Assembly (NCBI RefSeq): GCF_014640295.1
Contig: NZ_BMGR01000020.1
Coordinates: forward strand, 1-64,000
DNA length: 64,000 nt
Direction: 5' to 3'
Source of the DNA: Paenibacillus abyssi
Lineage (GTDB): Bacteria > Bacillota > Bacilli > Paenibacillales > Paenibacillaceae
The notes beneath the pieces are model-generated. The model searched no databases and was not told the origin of the DNA. It worked only from the letters and a program-made list of their open reading frames with translations. Every line of letters starts with the position of its first letter. Position 1 is the first letter of the stretch. This document shows positions 53,925 to 63,613 of this stretch, piece after piece. Position numbers and translations under genes: made by a program.

Positions 53925-53954
53925 TTGCTTTGATACCCTCCGGCAAATTATAAT
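53925..53954 (+). promoter_or_regulatory. Promoter of the LCP gene
   Basis: -35 TTGCTT (53925-53930), 18-bp spacer and -10 TATAAT (53949-53954) on the plus strand. The region 53850-54026 separates divergent genes. Confidence 0.5.
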
Positions 53955-54026
53955 TTTATGATATGTAATAATACATGATCTTTAATGAAATCGAAAGAAC
54001 AATCACGAAAGGGTGATCATGACCGC

Positions 54027-55094
54027 ATGGAAAGCAGGGTCAGGAAAGGCAAAAAGAAACCGTGGAAGTTGGTTATTTACAGCGTGCTCATCGTACTAGC
54101 GCTGGTAGTCGGTTATGCGGCTTACCATGGCATTAGCATATATAACGCTTTAAACGGCCTTCAAAAAGCAAATGCGGAATCCCGGTTCGATCAGTTTGAT
54201 GATGCAGAGGTAAAAGAGCCTCCCAAATGGGAAGGCACGGAGCGTGTCAACATTCTGCTGCTTGGCGGTGACGGAAGGGCGGAGAACAGCAATGGTATCG
54301 CACGTTCCGATTCTATTCTTATTGCATCATTAGATCCGGTAACGAAAAAAGCGCATTTATTTTCCGTTCTTCGCGATACTTACGTCGATATTCCCGGGCA
54401 TGGCAACGGGCGCATCAATACAGCCATTACGCTGGGCGGACCGAACCTGGCGATGGAGACGGTCGGTAACCTGTTAGGACTTGATATTCAATACTACGTT
54501 TATGCTGAATTCGAAGGTTTCAAATCATTGATCGACGCCATCGGAGGGATCGACTTCGAGGTTGAGAAGGATATGACCTGGATTGACAACGCGGATGGCA
54601 ACCGGTACGACATCAACTTGAAAAAGGGATTTCAGCATCTGGACGGAGACGAAGCGCTCCAGTATGTCAGGTTCCGGCATGATGCGATGTCCGACTTCAC
54701 GCGCACGGAACGCCAGCGGAATTTCATGAAAGCCGTCGCCTTAGAGATGCAATCAACATGGAATCTCTTGCGGATGACAAAAATCATCGAGAGCGTGCAG
54801 CCTTATATTGAAACGAACCTTTCAGCACAGGATATGCTGAGGCTCGGACAGCTCGGATTGAGCATGCACATGGCCGGCTCGGCACAGATTCCGCCGATGA
54901 ATCTGCTCGCCGAGTCCAACATTGGAGGCTCCGTACTCGTCGTACGCGACGAGCAGAGGCTGCTCGAGTATGTTCAGGAATCGCTTAGCAAGGATGAGAC
55001 CATTCCTGAACCGGTTGAAGGTGCCGCGGATGGCAGCACTGCCGATGGCGGCAGTGACGCCGCAGAGAACGGAACCAGCGGCAGCACACCATAA
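54027..55094 (+). CDS. LytR-CpsA-Psr (LCP) family cell-wall ligase
   Basis: About 355 residues. A basic cytoplasmic N-terminus (RKGKKKPWK) and one membrane helix (about 15-35) precede an extracellular LCP domain with NILLLGGDGRAENSNGIARSDSILIASLDP, SVLRDTYVDIPGHGNGRINTAI and LDGDEALQYVRFRHD. The Asp and Arg residues that bind the polyprenyl-pyrophosphate sugar are present. The tail is rich in Ala, Asp and Gly. It attaches teichoic-acid-like or capsular polymers to peptidoglycan. The start is unclear: the frame opens at 53985, and I prefer the ATG after AAAGGGTG. Confidence 0.9.
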   Translation: MESRVRKGKKKPWKLVIYSVLIVLALVVGYAAYHGISIYNALNGLQKANAESRFDQFDDAEVKEPPKWEGTERVNILLLGGDGRAENSNGIARSDSILIASLDPVTKKAHLFSVLRDTYVDIPGHGNGRINTAITLGGPNLAMETVGNLLGLDIQYYVYAEFEGFKSLIDAIGGIDFEVEKDMTWIDNADGNRYDINLKKGFQHLDGDEALQYVRFRHDAMSDFTRTERQRNFMKAVALEMQSTWNLLRMTKIIESVQPYIETNLSAQDMLRLGQLGLSMHMAGSAQIPPMNLLAESNIGGSVLVVRDEQRLLEYVQESLSKDETIPEPVEGAADGSTADGGSDAAENGTSGSTP

Positions 55095-55103
55095 TAATCA
55101 TTC

Positions 55104-55139
55104 AAAGGGCTGACCTCATCGATGTTGAGGCAGCCCTTT
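55104..55139 (+). terminator. Terminator after the LCP gene
   Basis: AAAGGGCTG/CAGCCCTTT stem extended by CCTCA/TGAGG. The U-tract is short (TTTCAAT). It lies 10 bp after the stop. Confidence 0.6.
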
Positions 55140-55174
55140 CAATACCCTGATCAATCTACGGAGGTAAAATTACT

Positions 55175-56500
55175 ATGTCCATTACACATCGTCCAAATTC
55201 AGAAGCGCTATATGAGGAAGCCCTGTTGCATATTGCAGGCGGGGTCAACAGTCCCTCCAGATCCTTCAAAGCTGTCGGCGGAGGCGCTCCCGTTTTTATG
55301 GAACGGGCATGCGGTGCATACTTCTGGGATGTCGACGGAAATCGTTACATCGACTACTTGGCTGCTTACGGCCCCATTATTACCGGCCACGCGCACCCTC
55401 ATATTACCGGCGCGATTGTTCGTGCCGCTCAGAACGGCACCTTATACGGAACGCCAACCGAGCTGGAAATCAAACTGGCTAAAATGCTGAAAGATGCGAT
55501 TCCCTCACTGGACAAGGTGCGATTTGTCAATTCCGGAACCGAAGCCGTCATGACGACGATCCGCGTGGCGCGTGCCTATACAAAGCGCAGCAAGATTATC
55601 AAGTTTGCCGGCTGTTACCACGGCCACTCCGATCTCGTGCTTGTCGCAGCCGGTTCCGGCCCTTCAACGCTTGGCATTCCCGACAGCGCCGGCATTCCGA
55701 CCACGATCGCCCAAGAAGTCATTACCGTTCCCTTCAATGATCTTGATGGCCTGAAGGCAGCATTGGAACATTGGGGCGATGATGTCGCCGCTGTGATGGT
55801 CGAGCCGATTGTCGGTAATTTCGGAATGGTTATGCCGGAGCCCGGTTTCCTGGAAGGGCTATGTAAGCTGGCGCGTGATGCAGGAGCACTCGTGATTTAT
55901 GATGAGGTCATCAGCGCATTCCGCTTTCACTATGGTTCCGCGCAAACCTTCAAAGCCTTCCAAGACCACAAAGCCATTGAACCGGATTTGACCGCACTGG
56001 GCAAAATCATTGGCGGCGGACTGCCGATCGGCGCCTATGGCGGCCGCAAAGAAATTATGGAACAGATCGCTCCATTAGGTCCGGCATACCAAGCCGGGAC
56101 GATGGCCGGCAACCCTGCTTCAATCTCGGCCGGCATCGCCTGCCTCGAAGTCCTGCAAACGCCAGGCGTATACGAGCGCATGAACCGATTGGCTATCATG
56201 CTGGCCGAAGGCCTGCAGCAAGCTGCAGATCAACACGGTATCGACATCACGATCAACCGGATCCGGGGTTCATTCTCAGCCCATTTCTGCAATCATCCGG
56301 TCACGAACTACGAGGAAGCACAAGATACGGATGGAGAGCGGTTCGCCCGTTTCTTCCAGCTCATGCTGAGCGAAGGAATCTGTCTGGCACCTTCCAAATA
56401 CGAGGCATGGTTCCTTACCACCGAGCATTCGGAAGAAGACATCAAGCAAACGATTGAAGCTGCCGAACGCGCCTTTGCACAGATGGCCACCCGGAAGTAA
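55175..56500 (+). CDS. Glutamate-1-semialdehyde 2,1-aminomutase
   Basis: PLP enzyme of 441 residues that makes 5-aminolevulinate for haem. The PLP lysine is K277 in [11 protein letters not shown] and the ring-N Asp is D243 in YDEVISAF. The N-terminal [16 protein letters not shown] block is diagnostic. GGAGGT lies upstream of the ATG. It stands alone, outside a hem operon, like gsaB of Bacillus, so it may be a second copy in this genome. Confidence 0.95.
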   Translation: MSITHRPNSEALYEEALLHIAGGVNSPSRSFKAVGGGAPVFMERACGAYFWDVDGNRYIDYLAAYGPIITGHAHPHITGAIVRAAQNGTLYGTPTELEIKLAKMLKDAIPSLDKVRFVNSGTEAVMTTIRVARAYTKRSKIIKFAGCYHGHSDLVLVAAGSGPSTLGIPDSAGIPTTIAQEVITVPFNDLDGLKAALEHWGDDVAAVMVEPIVGNFGMVMPEPGFLEGLCKLARDAGALVIYDEVISAFRFHYGSAQTFKAFQDHKAIEPDLTALGKIIGGGLPIGAYGGRKEIMEQIAPLGPAYQAGTMAGNPASISAGIACLEVLQTPGVYERMNRLAIMLAEGLQQAADQHGIDITINRIRGSFSAHFCNHPVTNYEEAQDTDGERFARFFQLMLSEGICLAPSKYEAWFLTTEHSEEDIKQTIEAAERAFAQMATRK

Positions 56501-56526
56501 ATCCAGCGCAGAACTGTTCACACAGA

Positions 56527-56567
56527 AAAAAGCCGTATCTCCTCAATGGTTAGGAGGTACGGCTTTT
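56527..56567. terminator. Bidirectional terminator between hemL and the sortase gene
   Basis: AAAAGCCGTATCTCCT and AGGAGGTACGGCTTTT form a 16-bp stem with one mismatch. U-tracts exist in both directions. The last codons of the sortase gene lie inside the stem. Confidence 0.88.
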
Positions 56568-57353
56568 AACGAGTTCAGAGGAAAGAATGTAACGATCCGG
56601 AGCGCTTCCGATAAAGTTAAACGGATAACAGGTCGTGACCGTCAGCATCGCTGAATCCGTCGGTATGATGACGCTTCGGTCGTCCGCATCGACAATTTTG
56701 ATCGAACGAACCTGATACGTGAACTCTCCGGCAGATGTTTTGACTGTAAACAGATCGTTCTTCTCTAATTCACCAAGCTTGCGGAATACAGTATCGCGGT
56801 GGCCCGATAGCACACTATTGTCGTTCTCTCCAGGCAGAACGCTCTGGGCAAAATGCCCGACGCCTTTTTCAAGCTCATCCGGATCCGTTCCGTGAATGAT
56901 AGGCAGGCTTACATCCAGCCTTGGAATATACAATGTACCTAATGAATCGCCTTGTCCCGGCCGATTCGGATAAAGCACTCCGTTCTTGGCCGCAATGCCG
57001 GGCAGACGCTCAGGCGTACCCTGAGCATTATCGGCTGATGGAGGGATTTCTTTTGCTTCAACTGCGGGATCAGCGGCCGCTTTTGCCCCCATCGGATCCT
57101 CCACATCCGCAGTTACCACATCCGGCGTATCCGGCAGCTGGCCATACGCTTTAAGATCGCCTGAATCATAGGTATCAATCGCATCAACGTTGTTTGACAC
57201 AGTCACAACGTGATCCGTTATAACTTCCCTGCTTTTTAACGCTAAAGCATAAGTAGTACCTATGTGGTAGACAGCATAAAAGATGAGAATCCCCCCCAGC
57301 AGAATCGCTGCCAAGGGGAGATACTTCATCCATATTTTAGTTGCCGGCTTCAA
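56550..57353 (-). CDS. Class D sortase
   Basis: 267 residues with an N-terminal membrane helix (about 11-30), an acidic linker (about 60-115) and the sortase barrel. The catalytic triad is H185 (VLSGHRDTVF), C242 (TVTTCYPF) and R254 (APDRYIL). Class D is indicated by TLYIPRLDVSLPIIHGT and TTCYPF. It should recognise LPxTA-type signals and attach proteins to peptidoglycan. The TTG start overlaps the end of the substrate gene by 17 bp; an ATG eight codons later is possible. The neighbour with LPDTA is its obvious substrate. Confidence 0.92.
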   Translation of the reverse strand: MKPATKIWMKYLPLAAILLGGILIFYAVYHIGTTYALALKSREVITDHVVTVSNNVDAIDTYDSGDLKAYGQLPDTPDVVTADVEDPMGAKAAADPAVEAKEIPPSADNAQGTPERLPGIAAKNGVLYPNRPGQGDSLGTLYIPRLDVSLPIIHGTDPDELEKGVGHFAQSVLPGENDNSVLSGHRDTVFRKLGELEKNDLFTVKTSAGEFTYQVRSIKIVDADDRSVIIPTDSAMLTVTTCYPFNFIGSAPDRYILSSELVKSRTS

Positions 57354-58755
57354 GACGTTTCACCATGATGTATCTTCCTGCTGCTCCAGCCAGAACAAGC
57401 AGCATTCCGATCAGCAGTAGATTATACCAAGGTGTTGCTGTGTCAGGCAGCACCCCGCCGGTCATCGTCGGCACATTGACCACTTGGTCACCGAGCACAT
57501 AGCTTTCTTGATCAGCTGTCATAAATTCGCCTGCAATCGCATAGGTTCCGGCAGGAGCCCGGTCGATCGTATAGACCATATTGCCCTCGCCTTCCACCTC
57601 ATACACTTGCCCGCCAATGTCAAATCTCCAAGTGCCTTGCTGCTGCATATCCTCAGGAAGCATTGTCACGATCACCAGCTTTCCGTCTCCTGAGAACAAT
57701 ACTTTAACATCTGCATCTTCCACCAGCGTTTTCATATCGCTTGTCATCTTGAATCCGTTCGCAACGATAACCTTTTGATCACCCGTTGCCTCTTTATCCT
57801 TATCGTTCCAACCTTTTTTATCGATGACTTTTTCGATAACTTTGTCTTTATCTTTGCCTTTATCTTTGCCATCCCATGCTGCATTCTCGATCTCAAATTT
57901 CACCTGAGAGGTCATCCCTGCTTCGAGATCAATTGGCAGCAAACGTACTTTCTGTCCATCTTTATCTGCTTCGAAGTGTCCCTTCAGCTTAATTTTATCC
58001 TTCGGCGCTTTGCCGATTACATAATACAGGCTTCCCTTGCCGTCGATGGTTTTCTTCTTGCCATCAATGATTAATGACCAAGTTCCCTCTGTCTCCTTCA
58101 GATCCTCCACGATCAGATGAATCGCCCAGCTGCCGTCGTTTAACTCAATAAGCTGGAATGTAGAGGAATCAACCAGTATTTTGCTTTGGTTCTTAAGAAT
58201 TTCCTCGAGCAGGATGACTCTCGCCACATCCACATCAATCGTCACCACATCATCAACCGTTACTTCTGTATCCACTTGGGGTTCACATGCAGCAGGCCCC
58301 ACAATATCGGTCACCAACACGTCGGAGTCGCTCTTCAGTGTCGCCGAGATCACCTGTGGTTCCGGATTGCCTTTGATCGTGAAGGAATGAATCAATGATT
58401 CATTGTTCTTCATCGGCTCAGTAAACTTCAATACTTTGTAACCGAACACCTTATCCGGCGCGCCCAAGATGACGTTTGACTCGGAAGCTTCAACTAACGC
58501 GAGATCGTAACACACGTTCATCATGGTATAGTTTAGAACTTGTGTATCACCTCTCCTATCATCTTTCACGGAAATGCGATACGACCACGTGGATTCATCA
58601 GCTGCAGAATCATACGATTTACCCATAAATTCCATCACAAACGGCGATTCCTCCAGCGATATTGCCTTCTTTACATCTGCGGCTGCGACAATAGGAGAGA
58701 TGACCATGGCGAACAGGACAACAAAGGAAAGGGACAGCATTCTCATTTTTTTCAT
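57337..58755 (-). CDS. Sortase-anchored surface protein with LPDTA signal
   Basis: About 472 residues: a signal peptide (MRMLSLSFVVLFAMVISPIVAA), an extracellular region and a C-terminal sorting signal. The signal is LPDTA about 37 residues from the end, a hydrophobic stretch (YNLLLIGMLLVLAGAAG) and a KR tail. The second half has two similar domains of about 80 residues; compare GTWSLIIDGKKKTIDGKGSL with GTWRFDIGGQVYEVEGEGNM. They are separated by a Lys/Asp-rich linker (KGKDKDKVIEKVIDKK). No enzyme motif is seen. It is coupled to its sortase. Confidence 0.88.
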   Translation of the reverse strand: MKKMRMLSLSFVVLFAMVISPIVAAADVKKAISLEESPFVMEFMGKSYDSAADESTWSYRISVKDDRRGDTQVLNYTMMNVCYDLALVEASESNVILGAPDKVFGYKVLKFTEPMKNNESLIHSFTIKGNPEPQVISATLKSDSDVLVTDIVGPAACEPQVDTEVTVDDVVTIDVDVARVILLEEILKNQSKILVDSSTFQLIELNDGSWAIHLIVEDLKETEGTWSLIIDGKKKTIDGKGSLYYVIGKAPKDKIKLKGHFEADKDGQKVRLLPIDLEAGMTSQVKFEIENAAWDGKDKGKDKDKVIEKVIDKKGWNDKDKEATGDQKVIVANGFKMTSDMKTLVEDADVKVLFSGDGKLVIVTMLPEDMQQQGTWRFDIGGQVYEVEGEGNMVYTIDRAPAGTYAIAGEFMTADQESYVLGDQVVNVPTMTGGVLPDTATPWYNLLLIGMLLVLAGAAGRYIMVKRLEAGN

Positions 58756-58930
58756 AATTTCAGGATGACCTCCCATAAAATAATGGTTCACGATGTGCCG
58801 GCATCATGGCGAGCTATAGAGACTTTACACCCATTTACGCGCTTTCAAACAGAGAAAATGAAAAAAGTTTAATGAAGAAAAATGCGCTTCACTGTCCTTA
58901 TGACAGACAGCATCATTTTATGCCACAAAC

Positions 58931-58955
58931 AAAAAAAGACCGTCGATTAACGGTC
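58931..58955 (-). terminator. Terminator after the 120-residue hypothetical gene
   Basis: GACCGT/ACGGTC stem with a 6-nt loop, followed by TTTTTTTG on the minus strand, 35 bp beyond the stop. Confidence 0.8.
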
Positions 58956-58989
58956 CCTTCTCTGATGTACGGCACATTCCAATTCTCCG

Positions 58990-59352
58990 CTAGTCTGACG
59001 ACGGTTTTTGACTATCCGCCTTCGCCTGCTCCATGTAACGGTCATAACGGCCATCCAGCTCCTGTGCCATTTGGCGGTAGCGAATGGTCTGCTCCACGAT
59101 CGGATCTGATTCGGTTTGGATCCGAATCTCATAAGGAACCGAAAGCTTTCGGCGAACCGCTTGCTCCTTTGCCCCATCATCAGAAGCGCCCGAAGACGCC
59201 TCGCCTTCCAGCAAATGTTGAACAAGCTCCTTTTCCAATGTTTGCATCACATCCGAAATCTGTTTCGCCGGCTGGTCCCGCTCGGGCATTTCCTCTGGGC
59301 CCCGATCTTGGCCGGCGTTCCCGCGGCGGCTGTTCAACTCGAAATTGTCCAT
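58990..59352 (-). CDS. Hypothetical hydrophilic protein, 120 residues
   Basis: I do not recognise this protein. It is hydrophilic and highly charged, with a likely helical middle (ISDVMQTLEKELVQHLLEG) and C-terminal half (DPIVEQTIRYRQMAQELDGRYDRYMEQA), and has no signal or membrane segment. GGAGGG lies ten bases before the ATG and a good terminator follows, which supports a real gene. It is a single-gene unit between the inositol-phosphatase gene and the surface-protein gene. Confidence 0.65.
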   Translation of the reverse strand: MDNFELNSRRGNAGQDRGPEEMPERDQPAKQISDVMQTLEKELVQHLLEGEASSGASDDGAKEQAVRRKLSVPYEIRIQTESDPIVEQTIRYRQMAQELDGRYDRYMEQAKADSQKPSSD

Positions 59353-59414
59353 ATCAGATCAACCCTCCAACTAGTTCATGCATCTCACACTATGCACTTT
59401 GGCTTGATACAGCA

Positions 59415-59447
59415 ACTCCCTCGGGCAGCACCGCCGCCTGAGGGAGT
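59415..59447. terminator. Hairpin after the inositol-phosphatase gene
   Basis: ACTCCCTC/GAGGGAGT stem around a GC-rich loop, 37 bp beyond the stop. There is no clear U-tract, so termination here is uncertain. Confidence 0.4.
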
Positions 59448-59483
59448 CGTTCTAATGATAAGCCTGTGCCCATGCTGACGCCT

Positions 59484-60338
59484 TTAGCCCTGCGCTTCCG
59501 CTTTTTTCAGCGCATCCAACAGCTCATCGTGAATATGGCCGTTGCTGGCTGCAACGTTTCGAACCGATAGATGATAAGGCTCTCCGAACGTATCGGTTAC
59601 ACGTCCCCCGGATTCTTGGATCAGCAGCGATCCGGCGGCAAGGTCCCAGCTGTTCAGTCCAATCTCCCAGAAGCCATTAAGCCTTCCTGCTGCAACATAA
59701 GCCATATGGAGTGCCGCAGAACCGGCGATACGTATGTTTCGCACTTGGGGAGTTATTGCCTGCACTCCCTTCAGATTGATTGGCAGGGCATAATGCTGAT
59801 CCGCCGGCAGTCCCGTTGCCACTAAGCTCTCGCGCAACGTGGTCTGCAAAGCTACGCTCGTTCGCTTGCCGTGCATATAAGCCCCTTTGCCTTTCTCGGC
59901 GACGAACAGTTCATCCCTGGAAGGGTCATACACGACCCCGACAATGACTTCGCCGCGGTAAGCAAGCGCAATGGACACCGAAAAGAATGGAAATCCATGC
60001 ACAAAATTGGTTGTACCGTCAATCGGGTCGACAATCCACACATATTCCTCTTCAAGTGCGTTTTGCAGAGCTTTCTTCGAAGCTTCCGGCCCAGCCTCCA
60101 CCCCTTCTTCACCAAGAAAGGAATGGTCCGGAAAATGCGTCATGATCAGATTGCGTATCATCTTCTCCGAGCCGCGGTCTACCTCCGTTACCAGGTCTTG
60201 CGACGAATATTTAAGATCAAGGCTCGAATAGGCCCCGAGTTTCGTTTTAATCCATTCTCCCGCTTTAGCCGCACAGTTGATGGCCACGGCGGTAAAGCTT
60301 TTTCTTCCAACGATCGATTCATTTCCTGGATCTGACAC
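59484..60338 (-). CDS. Inositol monophosphatase family protein (SuhB-like)
   Basis: 284-residue Mg-dependent phosphatase. The metal ligands are in FLGEEG and the IMPase signature WIVDPIDGTTNFVHGFPFFSVSIAL. The second signature is NSWDLAAGSLLIQESGG. Substrates could be inositol phosphate, 3'-phosphoadenosine phosphate or similar small phosphates. The GTG start has only a weak ribosome site, so the exact N-terminus is open. Confidence 0.92.
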   Translation of the reverse strand: MSDPGNESIVGRKSFTAVAINCAAKAGEWIKTKLGAYSSLDLKYSSQDLVTEVDRGSEKMIRNLIMTHFPDHSFLGEEGVEAGPEASKKALQNALEEEYVWIVDPIDGTTNFVHGFPFFSVSIALAYRGEVIVGVVYDPSRDELFVAEKGKGAYMHGKRTSVALQTTLRESLVATGLPADQHYALPINLKGVQAITPQVRNIRIAGSAALHMAYVAAGRLNGFWEIGLNSWDLAAGSLLIQESGGRVTDTFGEPYHLSVRNVAASNGHIHDELLDALKKAEAQG

Positions 60339-60472
60339 TGTCCATCACTCTACTTTCCTATCAATTCGTTTCAGCGCTCACTGCTCTAATATACGAGAGG
60401 ATATCTTCTTAGTTTCGCCCAATTCTTGCAAAATTAAGCCTAATTCAGATATCCATCCACGTCAACTCGTAA

Positions 60473-61294
60473 TCAAAGCTTCGCCAAGCCTTCCACAATG
60501 AGCTGAATGGCCAATAGGATTAACGTGATCCTCAGCAGCCATAACAGCTTTTTCCCTGTCATCCTGCCTGCAATATAAGCGCCGAGCTTGCCGCCAATCC
60601 ATGCTCCCGGCACGAGCAGCAGCACCAGCCAATAGTCGATCTCCCCAAGCCAGCCATGTACGCCGCTCCCCAGTATAGAGGACAGAAATATGACAAACAT
60701 AGAGGTCGCTGTCGCTACATGCGCAGGGAATCGAAACAGCAGCACCATAACAGGGACAAATAAGGAACCGCCGCCAATGCCGAACAAACCGGAGACGAGC
60801 CCAACCCCGAATCCTACGGCAAGCGCCGGCGCTATAGCAAATCCATACGTATGAACGTTCCCTGCGGCATCCACATAGGTACGTTCGATTGGCCAAGCCT
60901 TCGTAATCGGCTTTAAATATTCGCGGGCAATTAACAAGCCGGCCATCGACAGCATGAACAGGCCGAATACGAGCTGAAAAGCGCCCCCCTGCAAAAGTCC
61001 AGTCATCAATGAACCGATCATGGTCGCCGGGCCGCTTGTAATAAATAACATCCATCCGCTACGAAAATCAACGCGCTTTTCTTTGGCATATGACATCGTT
61101 GAAGCGAGCGCCGTCACAATAAGGACGGTAAGCGATGTGCCCACTGCAGTCGCATGATCGATAGGCGCTCCGGTTAACTGCGACCCCAGCAGCATAAGCG
61201 CAGGCACGATAATAATGCCCCCGCCAAGGCCTACGATACTGCCGAAGATCGCGGCGATAAGTCCGAGCAGCACAAACAAAACAATTTCAAGCAT
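60473..61294 (-). CDS. TauE/SafE family membrane transporter
   Basis: 273 residues with eight or nine helices. Glycine-rich motifs are typical of the two halves of the fold (FGSIVGLGGGIIIVPALMLLG and LVSGLFGIGGGSLFVPVMVLLF). The family exports sulfite, sulfoacetate or related anions, and the substrate here is not determined. It lies alone between fabI and the inositol-phosphatase gene. Confidence 0.9.
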   Translation of the reverse strand: MLEIVLFVLLGLIAAIFGSIVGLGGGIIIVPALMLLGSQLTGAPIDHATAVGTSLTVLIVTALASTMSYAKEKRVDFRSGWMLFITSGPATMIGSLMTGLLQGGAFQLVFGLFMLSMAGLLIAREYLKPITKAWPIERTYVDAAGNVHTYGFAIAPALAVGFGVGLVSGLFGIGGGSLFVPVMVLLFRFPAHVATATSMFVIFLSSILGSGVHGWLGEIDYWLVLLLVPGAWIGGKLGAYIAGRMTGKKLLWLLRITLILLAIQLIVEGLAKL

Positions 61295-61325
61295 TCGATT
61301 AGCCTACTCTCGTTGAAAAATCGAA

Positions 61326-61361
61326 AACCCTACACTGCCGGTAAACAAGCAGTGCAGGGTT
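61326..61361 (-). terminator. Terminator of fabI
   Basis: AACCCTGCACTGC/GCAGTGTAGGGTT stem with one mismatch, followed by TTCGATTTTTC on the minus strand, 15 bp after the stop. Confidence 0.8.
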
Positions 61362-61375
61362 GAAAGAAGGGTATT

Positions 61376-62146
61376 TTACACCCCAACGATATGATACCCA
61401 TTGTCGACGTAGATCACTTCGCCTGTAATGCCGCGCGAAAGATTGCTCATCAGGAACATCGCGGTGTCGCCGACCTCTGCCGTTTCGGTTGTCCGGCGCA
61501 GCGGCGCCTTCTCCTCCACTTGGCGCAGAATCGAGTTGAAATCCTTGATGCCTTTGGCCGCCAATGTACGAATCGGTCCTGCAGAAATCGCGTTCACCCG
61601 AATGTTATGCGGTCCGAGATCATTCGCTAAATACCGGACAGAAGCCTCCAGTGCCGCCTTTGCAACGCCCATGACATTGTAGTTGCGCAGCGCGCGTTCC
61701 GCACCGAGATAGGTCATTGTCATGATGCTTCCGCCCTCAGTCATCAGCGGATACATCCGCTGGGCCACGGCTGTCAAAGAATAGGCACTGATATCATGTG
61801 CCAATGCGAAGCCTTCACGCGACGTGTCCACAAACATGCCTTCGAGCTCCTCCGTTTTGGCAAATGCAATGCTGTGCACCAAGCCGTGCAGCACGCCGAA
61901 CTGCTCCTTTACTTGATCGGCCAGGGAATCAATCTCCTCATCGACCGTTACATTGCAAGGAAGAGTAATTGCGCCCGGTATGGTATCCGCCAGCTTGCGC
62001 ACCCGCTCCTCTACCCGCTCACTTTCGTATGTAAAAGCCAATCTGGCGCCCTGCGAAGCCAGCGATTGAGCAATCGCCCAAGCGATACTGCGGTCATTGG
62101 CAACTCCCATGACCAGAATATTTTTTCCTTTTAGTAACTCACTCAT
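61376..62146 (-). CDS. Enoyl-ACP reductase FabI
   Basis: 256-residue NADH-dependent short-chain dehydrogenase-type enzyme of fatty-acid elongation. The cofactor site is VMGVANDRSIAWAIAQSL, where the ANDRSIAW block is diagnostic of FabI. The active-site Tyr and Lys are in YNVMGVAK. SAGPIRTLAAKGI is the substrate-loop region. The ATG giving MSELLKGKN follows AGGAGG by 11 bases. This is the target of triclosan-type inhibitors in relatives. Confidence 0.96.
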   Translation of the reverse strand: MSELLKGKNILVMGVANDRSIAWAIAQSLASQGARLAFTYESERVEERVRKLADTIPGAITLPCNVTVDEEIDSLADQVKEQFGVLHGLVHSIAFAKTEELEGMFVDTSREGFALAHDISAYSLTAVAQRMYPLMTEGGSIMTMTYLGAERALRNYNVMGVAKAALEASVRYLANDLGPHNIRVNAISAGPIRTLAAKGIKDFNSILRQVEEKAPLRRTTETAEVGDTAMFLMSNLSRGITGEVIYVDNGYHIVGV

Positions 62147-62231
62147 TATTTTATAATCCTCCTCTCCCATATGGGAAACGTATACAATACCTCATGTCCA
62201 AATTACTGCATTTGGCAAAAGATATCAAGAG

Positions 62232-63278
62232 TCAGCGCGAATTAATCTCCACACTTGCTCCATCAATAACCGTTACAGGTTCGCCCGCTTTCTCCAACAA
62301 ACGAAGCTGCTCCATCAGTTGAAGCAAAGCCGCATCCTTCTGTTTGGCTTCCAGCATGACATCGATGCGCGGTACGGAGTCTGCGATCTCATATAAATAT
62401 CGAAGCAGCGGTCCAGGTTCCACATGGTCGGCATGGCTGCGCGGATCGCGCTCGCTTCTGGGGCTGGAAGCATGCAGCTTTGGCGGCAGCTCGTCGCTAT
62501 ACCCGCTTGGCTTAACTGATGCGGCTTGTCCCAGACGGCGCTTCCGCTCACCTTCCCAGGTGCGGACGATCCGCGGCCAGATCTCGCCTGTCAGCCGGGA
62601 ATCAGGCACCCCGCCGCCATTAACCGCATGATGATGGATATCCAGCACCATCGGCACGTTCGATGCTTCCGCGATCGCCAGCGTTTCCTCCGCCGTAAAC
62701 GTCTTATCGTCATTTTCCAGCGTGATCCGCCTTTTATATCGGTCATCCAGCTCGGCGAACTGCCTAATAAACCGCTCGCCGGACGACTTTTTATCCCCGT
62801 ATGCGCCCCCGACATGAATATTGCACTTGCTTCTTTCGTCTTGCCCCATTGCATCCAGCATCCGGACGTGGTTCTCCAGGTCCGCTATAGACTTGGCAAG
62901 CACCTCCGGGCGGGGCGAATTGAGCACACAAAAATGATCCGGATGAAAGGATACCCGCATCCTTTGCTCACGCACATAACGTCCCACCTCGGCAAATGCA
63001 TCCTTAAGCGCTTCAAACGGATTCCAATCATGAAGCTCATCATGGGTGGACAACGGAATAAGCCTGGAAGAGAAACGGTATACGCGAATATCGTGTGCCA
63101 CGGCATGCCGGAGCACCCTCAGCGTGTGGTTCAAGTTTTCTTCCGCGATTCGCTCCAGCTTCCGCACAGCCGCTCCCCGGTCGGCCAGCTTGGCAAAGTT
63201 CTTGTAGGTCATCGTACGCGAAGGCGATGCATTCTCAAGCAGCATGCTCATCGCGACGAAGCCGAACCTTACGATCAT
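62232..63278 (-). CDS. UV DNA damage endonuclease UvsE
   Basis: 348 residues resembling UvdE, a TIM-barrel endonuclease that nicks 5' of UV photoproducts. The N-terminal VRFGFVAMSM, SSRLIPLSTH, VSFHPDHFCVLNSPRP, NIHVGGAYGDK, ITLENDD and VLDIHHH blocks carry the metal ligands. A C-terminal extension of about 100 residues follows the barrel. The start overlaps the previous gene's stop (ATGA). The gene fits spore and UV survival. Confidence 0.93.
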   Translation of the reverse strand: MIVRFGFVAMSMLLENASPSRTMTYKNFAKLADRGAAVRKLERIAEENLNHTLRVLRHAVAHDIRVYRFSSRLIPLSTHDELHDWNPFEALKDAFAEVGRYVREQRMRVSFHPDHFCVLNSPRPEVLAKSIADLENHVRMLDAMGQDERSKCNIHVGGAYGDKKSSGERFIRQFAELDDRYKRRITLENDDKTFTAEETLAIAEASNVPMVLDIHHHAVNGGGVPDSRLTGEIWPRIVRTWEGERKRRLGQAASVKPSGYSDELPPKLHASSPRSERDPRSHADHVEPGPLLRYLYEIADSVPRIDVMLEAKQKDAALLQLMEQLRLLEKAGEPVTVIDGASVEINSR

Positions 63279-63592
63279 TCTCGTTCGCCGAAGAACATCT
63301 CATGCGCGAGAGCCGTCTGAATTCTCGACTCTTCCTCGGTGAGCTTGCGCACGAGTTCCATCTCTACCTGTGTAATTTCCTCTCCCTGGAAATTAATCTC
63401 GGCAATGGACGCGACGATCCGCACGATCGCGATCGCCTCATTTTTAGGCGTGTATGCAATGACCTTCTGTCCCGTCGGAAAAACGCGAAACCCGCTTTTG
63501 ACCATTTTGCCGCGGCCGTACTCAAGCAGCTCATACAGCTCTTGCTCCGACTTGAACTTGCATACCGAATTAAACTCCGTTCCAAACCCCAT
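63275..63592 (-). CDS. Small conserved-type protein, possibly DUF2584
   Basis: 105 residues beginning MGFGTEFNSVCKF, with KSGFRVFPTGQKVIAYT and an acidic helical C-terminus (VEMELVRKLTEEESRIQTALAHEMFFGERE). The start resembles the MGMPLEFNT opening of DUF2584 proteins of Bacillus, but I am not certain of the match. AGGAGG lies seven bases before the ATG. It is coupled to uvsE by a 4-bp overlap. Function unknown. Confidence 0.75.
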   Translation of the reverse strand: MGFGTEFNSVCKFKSEQELYELLEYGRGKMVKSGFRVFPTGQKVIAYTPKNEAIAIVRIVASIAEINFQGEEITQVEMELVRKLTEEESRIQTALAHEMFFGERE

Positions 63593-63613
63593 TCTCAAAC
63601 CTCCTAATTCTAA

